NCBI GenBank assembly: GCA_017475185.1
Contig: JAFVGB010000010.1
Span: 119,502-183,501 of the forward strand
Reading direction: 5' to 3'
Length of the DNA stretch: 64,000 nucleotides
DNA from: Clostridia bacterium
GTDB taxonomy: Bacteria > Bacillota_A > Clostridia > TANB77 > CAG-508
The translations under genes and the position numbers were made by a program. Within the stretch, counting starts at the first letter, position 1. Every line of letters begins with the position of its first letter. Shown piece by piece: positions 1 to 8,969 of this stretch. The notes under the pieces were generated by a model. It saw nothing but the letters and a program-made list of their open reading frames with translations. It was not told the origin of the DNA and did not search any database.

Positions 1-299
1 TAGCAGATGCTGATACTGAATCTATTGCCAAGTTAACAACTTATGCTGAAAAAATAGGATTAGCATTTCAAGTTAAAGATGATATATTATCTGAAATTGG
101 AGATAGCAAAGAGCTTGGAAAACCAGTTGGAAATGACAAAGAAAGAGGAAAATGTACATATACGACTAAATATGGTTTAGAACAAGCACAAAAAATGTTA
201 AATGACATAACTAATGAAGCTGTTGAAATCATAAGTTCATTTGAAAATGGAGAATTTTTAAAAGAATTAGCTTTATATATAGCAAATAGAAATAAATAA
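1..299 (+). CDS. Polyprenyl (farnesyl/geranylgeranyl) diphosphate synthase, C-terminal fragment
   Basis: The window opens inside this gene; the reading frame runs in from the left edge and ends with TAA at 297-299. About 98 residues are visible. They contain the second Asp-rich region of trans-prenyltransferases (GLAFQVKDDIL), followed by the GKPVGNDKERGKCTY segment that typically comes after it. The family condenses IPP with allylic diphosphates to make FPP or GGPP, the substrate feeding the undecaprenyl synthase encoded 50 bp downstream. An ispA-type identity is likely, but the chain-length-determining N-terminal half lies outside the window, so the exact product is not assigned. Confidence 0.85.
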   Translation, partial: ADADTESIAKLTTYAEKIGLAFQVKDDILSEIGDSKELGKPVGNDKERGKCTYTTKYGLEQAQKMLNDITNEAVEIISSFENGEFLKELALYIANRNK

Positions 300-351
300 A
301 ACAATAGAATAAAGTTTTAAATTATGAATCAATTAAATAAAGGAGTTATAT

Positions 352-1062
352 ATGGACAATATTACAAATATCCCACAACACATTGCAATTATAATGGATG
401 GTAATAGGCGATGGGCAAGAGAAAAAGGAATTGATACAAAAGAAGGTCATAAAGCAGGTGCTGAAAACTTAGAAAAAATAGCTTATTATTGTAATGATTT
501 AGGTGTAAAATATTTAACAGTATATGCTTTTTCAACAGAAAATTGGAAGAGAAGTAAAGAAGAAGTTTCAGCTTTAATGATATTATTAAAAAATTATTTA
601 AAGAAATTTTCTAAAAATGCAAATAAAGAAAATGTTAGAATTAAAATTTTAGGTAATATCAGTAATTTAGAAGAAGGCTTAAAAAAGAGTATAAATGAAG
701 CTGTTGAAAGAACAAAAGACTGTACAGGACTTACTTTAAATGTAGCATTTAATTACGGAGGAAGAGACGAAATAACAAATGCTGCAAAACAAATTGCAAA
801 AAAAGTTGCAGAAAAAGAAATAAGTTTAGATGATATAAATGAAAGTATGTTTCAACAATATTTATATACAAAAGGTGAACCTGATCCAGATTTATTAATA
901 AGACCAGGTGGAGAATTGCGTATAAGTAATTTTTTACCATGGCAACTTGTATATTCAGAGTTTTATTTTACGGATAAATACTGGCCAGATTTTAGTAGTG
1001 AAGACTTACTAAAGGCAATAGAAGTTTTTAACAAAAGAAATAGAAAGTTTGGAGGAAAATAG
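352..1062 (+). CDS. uppS: Undecaprenyl diphosphate synthase (cis-prenyltransferase)
   Basis: Adds eight IPP units in cis to FPP to make the C55 lipid carrier for peptidoglycan and other wall polymers; a cytoplasmic, membrane-associated enzyme. The 236-residue length is normal for the family. The catalytic motif MDGNRRWA is at residues 15-22, with the essential Asp16, and the C-terminal signature DPDLLIRPGGELRISNF lies near residues 178-194. The ATG at 352 is preceded by AAGGAG at good spacing. The gene ends 1 nt before cdsA, indicating translational coupling in an isoprenoid/phospholipid operon. Confidence 0.97.
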   Translation: MDNITNIPQHIAIIMDGNRRWAREKGIDTKEGHKAGAENLEKIAYYCNDLGVKYLTVYAFSTENWKRSKEEVSALMILLKNYLKKFSKNANKENVRIKILGNISNLEEGLKKSINEAVERTKDCTGLTLNVAFNYGGRDEITNAAKQIAKKVAEKEISLDDINESMFQQYLYTKGEPDPDLLIRPGGELRISNFLPWQLVYSEFYFTDKYWPDFSSEDLLKAIEVFNKRNRKFGGK

Positions 1063-1063
1063 T

Positions 1064-1870
1064 ATGAATATAAAACGTCTTGCAACAGGATTAATTGGAT
1101 TTCCTATTGTAGCATGTGCTTTAATTTTTGGAAATAAATATGTGATAGATGCTTTATTTGCAGTTGTTTCAGCATTTGCATTATATGAATATAATAATGC
1201 TTTAAAGTTGAAAACAAAACCAGTTTTATGGTTAGGTTATTTGGCTTGTATAATCATTGCATTCATACATATTATTCCAACACAATACTTAATTAATATT
1301 ATAGGAGCACTTATTCCAATAACTATTTTAATACTGTTTTTGCATGTTATAGTAACAAACATGAAAACTAATATTGTAGATATTGCATTAACTTTTTTTG
1401 GAATATGTTATATAGTTTTATTTATAATGTTTATACCAGTTTTAATGGGACATGAAAATGGAAAATTAATGGTTTGGTATATTATATTTGCGGCATGGGG
1501 CACAGATGTTTTTGCATATTGTGTTGGAGTTAAATTTGGAAAACATAAATTCAGTCCAGTTAGCCCTAAAAAATCTATTGAAGGTTGCATAGGTGGAGTT
1601 GTAGGTGCATTAATTTTCTTTATGGCATATACATTTTTCCTAAACAATTACTTTAATATGAATATAAATTATTTTATAATAGGAATAATAGGAATAATTT
1701 TAAGTATTATAGGACAAATAGGTGATTTCTCTGCATCAACAATAAAAAGATATGTTGGAATAAAAGATTTTAGTAATTTATTTCCTGGGCATGGAGGAAT
1801 GCTTGATAGAATTGATAGTGTAATATTTATTGCACCTTTTGCATATTTTTTATTAATGTTGGTACAATAA
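1064..1870 (+). CDS. cdsA: Phosphatidate cytidylyltransferase (CDP-diglyceride synthase)
   Basis: Makes CDP-diacylglycerol from CTP and phosphatidic acid, the branch point for phosphatidylglycerol and cardiolipin. A polytopic membrane protein of 268 residues with about eight hydrophobic segments. The family signature is split here into SPKKSIEGCIGG and, near the C-terminus, KDFSNLFPGHGGMLDRIDS. I chose the ATG at 1064, not the in-frame ATG at 1049, because GGAGG at 1051-1055 sits 8 nt upstream of it and uppS ends at 1062. The uppS-cdsA pairing is the standard bacterial order. Its product feeds PgsA, encoded at 31.5 kb. Confidence 0.95.
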   Translation: MNIKRLATGLIGFPIVACALIFGNKYVIDALFAVVSAFALYEYNNALKLKTKPVLWLGYLACIIIAFIHIIPTQYLINIIGALIPITILILFLHVIVTNMKTNIVDIALTFFGICYIVLFIMFIPVLMGHENGKLMVWYIIFAAWGTDVFAYCVGVKFGKHKFSPVSPKKSIEGCIGGVVGALIFFMAYTFFLNNYFNMNINYFIIGIIGIILSIIGQIGDFSASTIKRYVGIKDFSNLFPGHGGMLDRIDSVIFIAPFAYFLLMLVQ

Positions 1871-1920
1871 AAAATTATAAGAAATAGGTGTAATTATTAA
1901 ATTTTTATGGAGGTATGGTT

Positions 1921-2649
1921 TTGGTAATAATCATAAATGCAATAAAAATAATCTTTTTATTAGGTTTCCTTGTATTGATACATGAAAGCGGACATTTCTT
2001 TATTGCAAAATTATGCAAGGTAAGAGTAAATGAATTTGCAATTGGTTTTGGACCAACAATTTGGAGCAGACAAGGAAAAATTACAAAATATGCATTACGT
2101 TTAATTCCATTAGGTGGATTTGTTAGCATGGAGGGTGAAGAAGAACGTTCAACTAAAGAAGGTTCTTTCAGTGAAGCAAGTATATTAAAAAGAATTGCAA
2201 TAGTTTCAGCGGGTGGATTAGTAAATATAGTATTTGCAATAATAGTTTTTTGGTGTTTGTCAGCATGTTTTGTTGGAATTCAAAATGCATTTTATAACGT
2301 TGGATTTTTTATAAAATCAATGTTTGAAAGTATAGTTCAATTATTTACAGGAAAAGTAACAATAGACCAAATGATGGGACCTGTTGGAATATCAAATGTT
2401 GTTTCACAAACTTCTGGATTAGCGGATTTCATCTACATTTTATCAGTTGTTTCATTATCACTAGGAGTAACTAATTTATTGCCATTTCCACCACTTGACG
2501 GAGGAAAGATAGTATTATTAATAATAGAAGGAATACGCAGAAAACCATTAAGTCAAAAGTTTGAAATAGCATTACAATCAGCGGGATTTTTGATATTAAT
2601 TACTTTATCTATATTTGTTACTTATAATGATATATTAAAATTAAAATAA
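1921..2649 (+). CDS. rseP: RseP/RasP-type site-2 zinc metalloprotease lacking the PDZ domain
   Basis: An intramembrane M50 protease; family members cleave anti-sigma factors and signal-peptide remnants inside the membrane. The zinc motif HESGH lies in the first membrane helix, and the C-terminal NLLPFPPLDGG supplies the third metal ligand. GGAGGT at 1909-1914 abuts an ATG at 1915 but is 7 nt from the TTG at 1921, so I prefer the TTG (the ATG would add two residues). The protein is about 243 residues, against roughly 340-420 in relatives. The segment after the second helix runs straight into the MMGPVGI region, so the usual PDZ domain is missing. The reading frame is otherwise intact. Confidence 0.9.
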   Translation: MVIIINAIKIIFLLGFLVLIHESGHFFIAKLCKVRVNEFAIGFGPTIWSRQGKITKYALRLIPLGGFVSMEGEEERSTKEGSFSEASILKRIAIVSAGGLVNIVFAIIVFWCLSACFVGIQNAFYNVGFFIKSMFESIVQLFTGKVTIDQMMGPVGISNVVSQTSGLADFIYILSVVSLSLGVTNLLPFPPLDGGKIVLLIIEGIRRKPLSQKFEIALQSAGFLILITLSIFVTYNDILKLK

Positions 2650-2668
2650 GGAAGAATAAAAGATTTAA

Positions 2669-2703
2669 AGAGCAAATAATGATTGATAATTATTTGCTCT
2701 TTT
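2669..2703 (+). terminator. Intrinsic terminator after rseP
   Basis: A perfect 12-bp stem (2669-2680 with 2689-2700) has an 8-nt loop and runs into TTTT. It closes the uppS-cdsA-rseP operon. Confidence 0.85.
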
Positions 2704-2791
2704 GTTATAATTTGAACAAAAGAAATATAGTTGATCTAGTAAGATAAAAAATAATAAGAATTAATTTAACGAACAAAGAAAGGAAATACAA

Positions 2792-4075
2792 ATGAAAAGT
2801 AACAGAGAATTAAGAAAAATAAAGCGAAAAAATGCGAAACTGTATCCAATATATAAAATGTTTTCATGGGATTTGTTATTTTTTTATTCAATAGAATTTT
2901 TATTTTATACAATTACTAAAAAGATAACGGTTTCAGAGGTTTTAATTATAAATGGATGTTTCTTAATATTCAAGATTTTAGGACAGTTTCCAGCTGTCGT
3001 AATTACAGATTACTTTGGAAAAAGAAGAAGTATAATACTTGGAAACATAATGTTAATTATTTACATATTAATATTAATGTTTATGCCAGGAGTATTAAGC
3101 GTAATATTGGCTGATTTGATATTTGCAATAGGATATGATATAAAAACTATTGCAGAATCAAACTTGTTATATGATTCAGTATCTACTAAGGGAGGAGAGG
3201 GACTATACTCAAAAATTGATACTAAAGGTGGTAGTTGGTATTACATATTAGATGGCATTGCATCCTTAACATCTGGATATTTATTTGTTATAAATAATTA
3301 TTTGCCAATATATATATGTCTAGGATTTATAATAATTTCTACTATTCTATCATTTAAATTTAGAGATGTATATGATATGGAATATGAGAAAAAGAAAGCT
3401 GGTGGATTAAGTACTAGTCTAAAAGAATATAGTAAAGATCTAAAATTATCATTTAAATTCATGCTAAAATCAAGAAGAATGAAAGCATTTTTGTTATTTG
3501 GAATTGCATTTTATGGATTAATATCAATAGTTGAAACATATAATAGTGATTTATTAATAGAAATAGGAATACCTGAGGAACAATTTTCAATGGTTTTTGC
3601 AATATTAACATTAATTGGTGGTATATCTTTATATTTAAAGAGACCTATAGAAAAGAAATTCAAAAATAGAACATTGACGTTTATATCATTGATGCATATT
3701 GGCGCATGTATAATTATAGGGATAATTACAAGCTTATATACAAAGCAAATAATCATTCCAATTATTCTTATATTATGTGCAATACAAAAAATATGTACGT
3801 CTATATGGTACATATTTGAATCTAAATATTCAAAAAATTTTACTACTGAGGATACAAGAAATAGATTGTCTTTTGCATATGGATTTATAGTATGCATTGC
3901 TGCAAGTATTTATTCTGTGCTGGGGGGGATTTTGCTAAAAGTAATAAACGTAAAAAATGCAATTTTAATTGTAGGAGTGGTTTCCTTAATAAGTATGCTT
4001 ATAGTTTTAAATTATATGAAAACCAGATTTGGACTAAAGCCAAATGAATATAGAAAAGAGGATATTGAAATATAA
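2792..4075 (+). CDS. Major facilitator superfamily transporter
   Basis: A 427-residue integral membrane protein with about twelve hydrophobic segments. After helix 2 it has the MFS loop 2-3 signature in the form TDYFGKRRS (family consensus GxxxDRxGRR), which supports the MFS fold. The start ATG follows AAAGGA. It stands alone between two terminators, so it gives no operon clue to substrate. Divergent MFS proteins of this kind in Clostridia are usually annotated as drug or sugar exporters, but no substrate can be assigned from sequence alone. Confidence 0.8.
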   Translation: MKSNRELRKIKRKNAKLYPIYKMFSWDLLFFYSIEFLFYTITKKITVSEVLIINGCFLIFKILGQFPAVVITDYFGKRRSIILGNIMLIIYILILMFMPGVLSVILADLIFAIGYDIKTIAESNLLYDSVSTKGGEGLYSKIDTKGGSWYYILDGIASLTSGYLFVINNYLPIYICLGFIIISTILSFKFRDVYDMEYEKKKAGGLSTSLKEYSKDLKLSFKFMLKSRRMKAFLLFGIAFYGLISIVETYNSDLLIEIGIPEEQFSMVFAILTLIGGISLYLKRPIEKKFKNRTLTFISLMHIGACIIIGIITSLYTKQIIIPIILILCAIQKICTSIWYIFESKYSKNFTTEDTRNRLSFAYGFIVCIAASIYSVLGGILLKVINVKNAILIVGVVSLISMLIVLNYMKTRFGLKPNEYRKEDIEI

Positions 4076-4084
4076 GTAATTGAT

Positions 4085-4127
4085 AAAAGCCTATTGTGTC
4101 GCTTTACAATAGGCTTTTATTTTTTTA
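4085..4127 (+). terminator. Intrinsic terminator after the MFS gene
   Basis: A 13-bp perfect stem (AAAAGCCTATTGT at 4085-4097 with its complement at 4106-4118) and an 8-nt loop precede a long T-rich tail. Confidence 0.9.
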
Positions 4128-4256
4128 AGAATTGCATTATGAATATAATTTCATGTTTTTTAATAAAGTACTATGTATTTTTTATAAAAAACTCTTTAAA
4201 AATCATAAGAAATGTTATACAATATGATAAAATATGTAATTTTAAGGAGAAAAAGG

Positions 4257-5942
4257 ATGAATAAGAAATGGGAGTTTTTTGAAAGTGATGAACAAACAGT
4301 AAAAAAGATACAAGAAGAATTTGGCTTAAGCAGATTATTATCAACAATAATTGCAAATAAAGGACTAGAAACAAAACAAGATATAGAAGTGTTTTTAAAT
4401 CCAACAAGAAAAGATTTTCATGATCCATATTTAATGCCTGACATGGAAATAGCAGTAAACAGAATTGTAAAAGCAATAGAAAATCAAGAAAAAGTTATAA
4501 TTTATGGCGATTATGATGTAGATGGAATAACAAGTATAACAGTATTAAAAAAATTCTTGGCAGATAGAGGTTTACAAGTAGATAGCTATATTCCAAACAG
4601 ATTAGATGAGGGGTATGGGTTAAACAAAGCTGCAATAGATAAAATTGTAGAAGAAAAATATCAATTAATGATAACTGTTGACTGTGGTATTTCAGGAATA
4701 GAAGAAATTGATTATGCAAATAGTTTGGGATTAGAAACTATTGTAACAGACCATCATGAACCAGCTGAAACATTACCAAAAGCATTGGCAGTAGTTGACG
4801 CAAAAAGAAAAGACAACCAATATCCATTCAACCAATTAGCAGGTGTTGGAGTTGTTTTTAAGCTTACACAAGCGATTAGTAAAGTATATAATTTAGATGA
4901 AAAAGAATATTTAAAATATTTGGATATTGTATGTGTAGGAACAATATCTGATATTGTTCCACTTGTAGATGAAAATAGAGTAATAACAAAATTAGGATTG
5001 AAACTAGTTGAGGTTACAAAAAATGTTGGATTAAAAGCTTTGCTTTCATCAATTGGATATAAAAAAATAGATTCTTCTGCTATTTCATTTGGGGTAGCTC
5101 CAAGAATTAATGCTTGTGGAAGAATGGGTCATGAACAAGATGCTTTAAAACTATTTTTAACAGATAACATTGTTGAAGCAACAGAAATTTCACGCAAATT
5201 AAATGATTATAATAGACAAAGGCAAGAAATAGAAAAAAGAATTTTTGAAGAAGTATTGAAAAAAATTGAACATGATGAAAAAGAAAAATCATGTATAATT
5301 TTAGCAGATGAAAATTGGCATCACGGTGTTATAGGTATTGTTTCATCAAAAGTAACAGAAATGTACTACAAACCAAGCATATTAATATGTTTTGAAAATG
5401 GAGAAGGTAAAGGTTCAGGAAGAAGTATTCCTGGTTTTGATTTACATGATGCATTATCAAAATGCGATAAAAACATAGAAAGATTTGGTGGACATTCTAT
5501 GGCAATTGGAATTAGTGTAAAGAAGAACAATTTTGATGAGTTTAAAAAGGATTTTGAGCAATATGTTAATAATACAAATATAAAAGAATTAATACCTATT
5601 ATAAAAGTTGATGAAGAATTAAATGCAAAAGATATGTCAATAGAAGTTGTAAATGAACTAAATATGCTAGAACCATTCGGGGAAGCTAACAAAATGCCTA
5701 TATTTATGTATAAAAACCTTAAAATTAATTCTATAAGAACACTATCAGAAGGAAAACATCTAAAATTAACATTAAAAGATGAAAATATGCTATTTGATGC
5801 AATAGGATTTAATTTAGGATATTTGGCAGATGATTATTTACTAGGAGATAAAATAGATGTACTTGGAAACCTTGAAATTAATAGTTTCAATGGTAGAGAA
5901 AATGTACAAATTAATTTAAAAGATATTAGAAAATCTTATTAA
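4257..5942 (+). CDS. recJ: Single-stranded-DNA-specific exonuclease RecJ
   Basis: A 5'-3' ssDNA exonuclease for recombination repair and mismatch repair; a DHH-family phosphoesterase needing Mn/Mg. At 561 residues it is the usual RecJ core length. Visible motifs: YGDYDVDGITS (metal-binding Asp residues at 85, 87 and 89), VDCGISG, TDHHEP (DHH at 165-167), GRMGHEQDA, and the DHHA1 glycine motif GGHSMAIG. I start at the ATG at 4257 because AAGGAG at 4244-4249 is 7 nt upstream; an in-frame ATG at 4212 lacks a ribosome site. It lies upstream of rel, a common neighbour order in Firmicutes. Confidence 0.95.
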   Translation: MNKKWEFFESDEQTVKKIQEEFGLSRLLSTIIANKGLETKQDIEVFLNPTRKDFHDPYLMPDMEIAVNRIVKAIENQEKVIIYGDYDVDGITSITVLKKFLADRGLQVDSYIPNRLDEGYGLNKAAIDKIVEEKYQLMITVDCGISGIEEIDYANSLGLETIVTDHHEPAETLPKALAVVDAKRKDNQYPFNQLAGVGVVFKLTQAISKVYNLDEKEYLKYLDIVCVGTISDIVPLVDENRVITKLGLKLVEVTKNVGLKALLSSIGYKKIDSSAISFGVAPRINACGRMGHEQDALKLFLTDNIVEATEISRKLNDYNRQRQEIEKRIFEEVLKKIEHDEKEKSCIILADENWHHGVIGIVSSKVTEMYYKPSILICFENGEGKGSGRSIPGFDLHDALSKCDKNIERFGGHSMAIGISVKKNNFDEFKKDFEQYVNNTNIKELIPIIKVDEELNAKDMSIEVVNELNMLEPFGEANKMPIFMYKNLKINSIRTLSEGKHLKLTLKDENMLFDAIGFNLGYLADDYLLGDKIDVLGNLEINSFNGRENVQINLKDIRKSY

Positions 5943-5952
5943 TGCGGAAATA

Positions 5953-5993
5953 GGAACGGTTCTGATTGGTATTTGGGACGGTTTCGATTTCAA
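5953..5993. repeat. Degenerate GGACGG-type dispersed repeat
   Basis: The gap between recJ and rel holds GGAACGGTTC followed 11 nt later by GGGACGGTTTC and a TTTCAAAAC tail. The same core occurs near 12464, 23756, 35624 and 40102. This copy is diverged and lacks the terminal GAAAC/GTTTC arms of the best copies. Confidence 0.45.
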
Positions 5994-6039
5994 AACATAA
6001 AAAAATGTCGAAAATCTTTATAATATGGAGTGTGATTAT

Positions 6040-8232
6040 ATGTCAGAAGTAAAGGATGTAACAATAGAAGATGTCCTTGAAAAAATGAAAAAGAATAATA
6101 AAAAAAGTGATTTGAAACTTATAAGAAGAGCATATGATTTTGCAAAAGAAAAACATGGAGACCAATTAAGAAAATCAGGTGAACCATATATTATTCACCC
6201 TATTCAAGTTGCTTATATATTAGCAAATTTGGAATTAGATGATGCAACAATCTGTGCTGCATTGTTACATGATGTTGCTGAAGACACAGATGTAACAATT
6301 AAAGATTTAAAGGAAGAATTTTCTGAAGAAATTGCTGAAATGGTTGATGGTGTTACTAAACTAGGTAATTTAAAATATACAAGTGCTGAAGAGCAACAAG
6401 TTGAAAATTACAGAAAAATGTTTTTAGCAATGGGAAAAGATATTAGGGTAATCTTGATAAAACTTGCAGATAGATTGCATAATATGAGAACTTTAAAATA
6501 TTTAAAAAGAGATAGACAAATTGCAATTTCAAAAGAAACTCAAGATTTATATGCCCCACTTGCAAACAGATTAGGTATGTATTCTCTAAAATGGGAATTA
6601 GAGGACCTATCATTTAAATATTTGAATCCAGATGAATATAGAGAAATTGTTGAAGGAATTGATAAAAAAAGAGAAGAAAGATTACAATTTATAAATCAAA
6701 TTGTAGAGCAAATAAATGATGAACTAAAAAAGCAAAAAATAAAAGCAGAGATTACAGGAAGAGCAAAACACTTATACAGTATTTATAGAAAAATGCAAAG
6801 AGATAATAAATCATTAGATCAAATTTATGATTTATTTGCTTTACGTATTTTAGTTGATAATGTAAAAGATTGCTATGCAGCTTTAGGTGTTGTTCATGAA
6901 TTGTATAATCCTATGCCTGGAAGATTTAAAGACTACATTTCTGTTCCTAAACCTAATATGTACCAATCACTACATACAACACTAATTGGACCAAAAGGAA
7001 CACCTTTTGAAGTTCAAATACGTACATATGAAATGCATAGAATTGCTGAATTTGGTATTGCTGCACACTGGGCTTATAAGGAAGCAAACAAATTTAAGAA
7101 AACTTCAGTAGTTGTTCAAGAAGATAAATTAGCATGGCTACGTGAAACATTGGAATGGCAAAAAGATATGCAAGATCCGCAAGAGTTTTTAAATACATTA
7201 AAAACTGAACTTTTTATTGATGAAGTATATGTTTTTACTCCAAAGGGTCAAATTAAGGTGTTACCGAGAGGAGCAACACCAATAGATTTTGCATATTCAA
7301 TACATGCTGAAATTGGTCATCATATGACAGGCTGTAAAATAAATAGTAAAATGATGCCAATTATTACAGCATTAAAAAATGGTGATATAGTAGAAATAAT
7401 TACTTCTGATCAATCAAAAGGCCCAAGTCGTGATTGGTTAAAATTTGTTAAAAGCACAAGTGCAAAAAACAAAATTCAAAGCTGGTTCAAGAAAACTCAA
7501 AGAGCTGAAAACATTGAAAAAGGTAAAGATTTAGTAGAAAAAGAAATAAAAAGAATAGGTGTATCTTATAGTAAACTTTTCAAAAACGAGTATGTACAAA
7601 TTGCACTAGACAGATACAAATTTAATTCTACTGATGATATGTATTCAGCAGTTGGATTTGGCGCAATTTCAGCAACTAAAATTATTGCTAAAATGCTAGA
7701 AGCATACAAAAAAGACAACCAAGATGAATTGATTGAACAAACATTAGAAGATTTAATAAATGAAAGAGCTAAAAAAACAAAACCATCAAATGTTGGAATT
7801 GTTGTAAAAGGAATAGACAATTGTTTAGTTAGACTTTCTAAATGCTGTAATCCTGTACCAGGCGATGAAATACTAGGCTTTATTACAAGAGGAAGAGGAG
7901 TTTCAGTACATAGAAAAGATTGCGTAAATGTTAAAGATTTAATATCACAAGAAGATAGAATGATAGATGTGTATTGGTATAATGATTCAAACAGTTCATA
8001 TAATGTTGATATAGAGATTTTAGCAAATGATAGAAATGGTTTATTATCTGATATTATTAAACAAATTGCATCTGTAAAAACAAGATTAATTGCAGTTAAT
8101 TCAAAAGTTAATAAAGATAAAATAGTAAGTACAGAAGTAACAGTAGAAGTTGAAAATTTAGAGGATTTAAATAATATTCTTAAAGCATTAAGAAAAATTG
8201 ATAACGTTTATGAAGTAAATAGAAAGAAATAA
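6040..8232 (+). CDS. rel: Bifunctional (p)ppGpp synthetase/hydrolase (RelA/SpoT family)
   Basis: Makes and degrades the alarmone (p)ppGpp in response to amino-acid starvation. The 730 residues carry all long-Rel domains: an HD hydrolase with HP near 53, HD at 77-78 and ED at 81-82; a synthetase with GRFKDYISVPKPN; a TGS domain around VYVFTPKGQIKVLPRGATPIDFAY; a zinc-finger/CC region (VRLSKCCNPVPGDEI); and a C-terminal ACT domain. The hydrolase residues are intact and the synthetase carries the RFKD form of the motif, which family knowledge links to bifunctional enzymes. The ATG at 6040 is chosen because GGAG at 6027-6030 would overlap the upstream ATG at 6025. Confidence 0.96.
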   Translation: MSEVKDVTIEDVLEKMKKNNKKSDLKLIRRAYDFAKEKHGDQLRKSGEPYIIHPIQVAYILANLELDDATICAALLHDVAEDTDVTIKDLKEEFSEEIAEMVDGVTKLGNLKYTSAEEQQVENYRKMFLAMGKDIRVILIKLADRLHNMRTLKYLKRDRQIAISKETQDLYAPLANRLGMYSLKWELEDLSFKYLNPDEYREIVEGIDKKREERLQFINQIVEQINDELKKQKIKAEITGRAKHLYSIYRKMQRDNKSLDQIYDLFALRILVDNVKDCYAALGVVHELYNPMPGRFKDYISVPKPNMYQSLHTTLIGPKGTPFEVQIRTYEMHRIAEFGIAAHWAYKEANKFKKTSVVVQEDKLAWLRETLEWQKDMQDPQEFLNTLKTELFIDEVYVFTPKGQIKVLPRGATPIDFAYSIHAEIGHHMTGCKINSKMMPIITALKNGDIVEIITSDQSKGPSRDWLKFVKSTSAKNKIQSWFKKTQRAENIEKGKDLVEKEIKRIGVSYSKLFKNEYVQIALDRYKFNSTDDMYSAVGFGAISATKIIAKMLEAYKKDNQDELIEQTLEDLINERAKKTKPSNVGIVVKGIDNCLVRLSKCCNPVPGDEILGFITRGRGVSVHRKDCVNVKDLISQEDRMIDVYWYNDSNSSYNVDIEILANDRNGLLSDIIKQIASVKTRLIAVNSKVNKDKIVSTEVTVEVENLEDLNNILKALRKIDNVYEVNRKK

Positions 8233-8247
8233 AAAGGAATGATCAAA

Positions 8248-8892
8248 ATGATACTAAAGAGAATAAGAGTATTAACACCTTATGAGATGTATACTAATGT
8301 CTATATAATTCAAGATGAAAAAACAAAAGAAACAATGGTAGTTGATCCTGGTGCAGAAGTAGATAAAATTGTAGAAATGCTAGATATTCTTAAGGCTGAT
8401 TTAAAGTACATCTATTTAACTCATTGCCATGGAGATCATATTGGGGGAGTTAGTGAACTTCAAAGTAGAAAAGGTGGAAAAATTTTAATTCACAGGTTTG
8501 ACGCAGAAGGACTAACTAATCCAGATGTTAGTTTAACTAACTATCTCGGAATTGATGCAAGTTTTGAGCCAGATTCTAGATTAAATGATGGTGATTTATT
8601 ACATTTAGGTAATTTAGAATTTAAAGTAATACATACACCAGGACACACTAAAGGTGGAACATCATTATATTGTGCAAAAGAAGGATTTTTAATTAGTGGT
8701 GATACTTTATTTAGAGGAACATGGGGAAGAACAGATTTACCAACTGGAAGCATAGAAGATATTATGGATTCTATAACAAATAAATTAATGAAGTTACCAA
8801 ATAAAACAATAGTATATCCAGGTCACGGAAAATCAACAATGATTAGAGAAGAAAAACCGATTTATTTGGAATTAAAACCAAGAATAGATTAA
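8248..8892 (+). CDS. MBL-fold metallo-hydrolase (glyoxalase II / YqgX-like)
   Basis: A 214-residue metallo-beta-lactamase fold enzyme. The metal-binding motif THCHGDHIGG is followed by the HTPGHTKGG histidine and the ISGDTLFRGTWGRTDLPTG segment typical of the hydroxyacylglutathione hydrolase-like/YqgX group, and it ends with a YPGHGKSTM histidine. It follows rel by 15 nt and is probably co-transcribed. The ATG at 8248 fits AAAGGA at 8233-8238; the ATG at 8239 is too close. The in vivo substrate is unknown; members hydrolyse thioesters such as S-lactoyl conjugates. Confidence 0.88.
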   Translation: MILKRIRVLTPYEMYTNVYIIQDEKTKETMVVDPGAEVDKIVEMLDILKADLKYIYLTHCHGDHIGGVSELQSRKGGKILIHRFDAEGLTNPDVSLTNYLGIDASFEPDSRLNDGDLLHLGNLEFKVIHTPGHTKGGTSLYCAKEGFLISGDTLFRGTWGRTDLPTGSIEDIMDSITNKLMKLPNKTIVYPGHGKSTMIREEKPIYLELKPRID

Positions 8893-8969
8893 TAGTACTT
8901 TAGTTATAATTTGTTTTAACCAAGCATATAATAATTATAAGATGATTATGTGCAAAGGAGAAAACATAG

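Noticed and set aside
3894..3950. GGGGGGG run in the MFS gene as a possible frameshift or phase-variation site
   Set aside because: The frame is continuous through it to a plausible C-terminus and terminator; a single short G tract is weak evidence.
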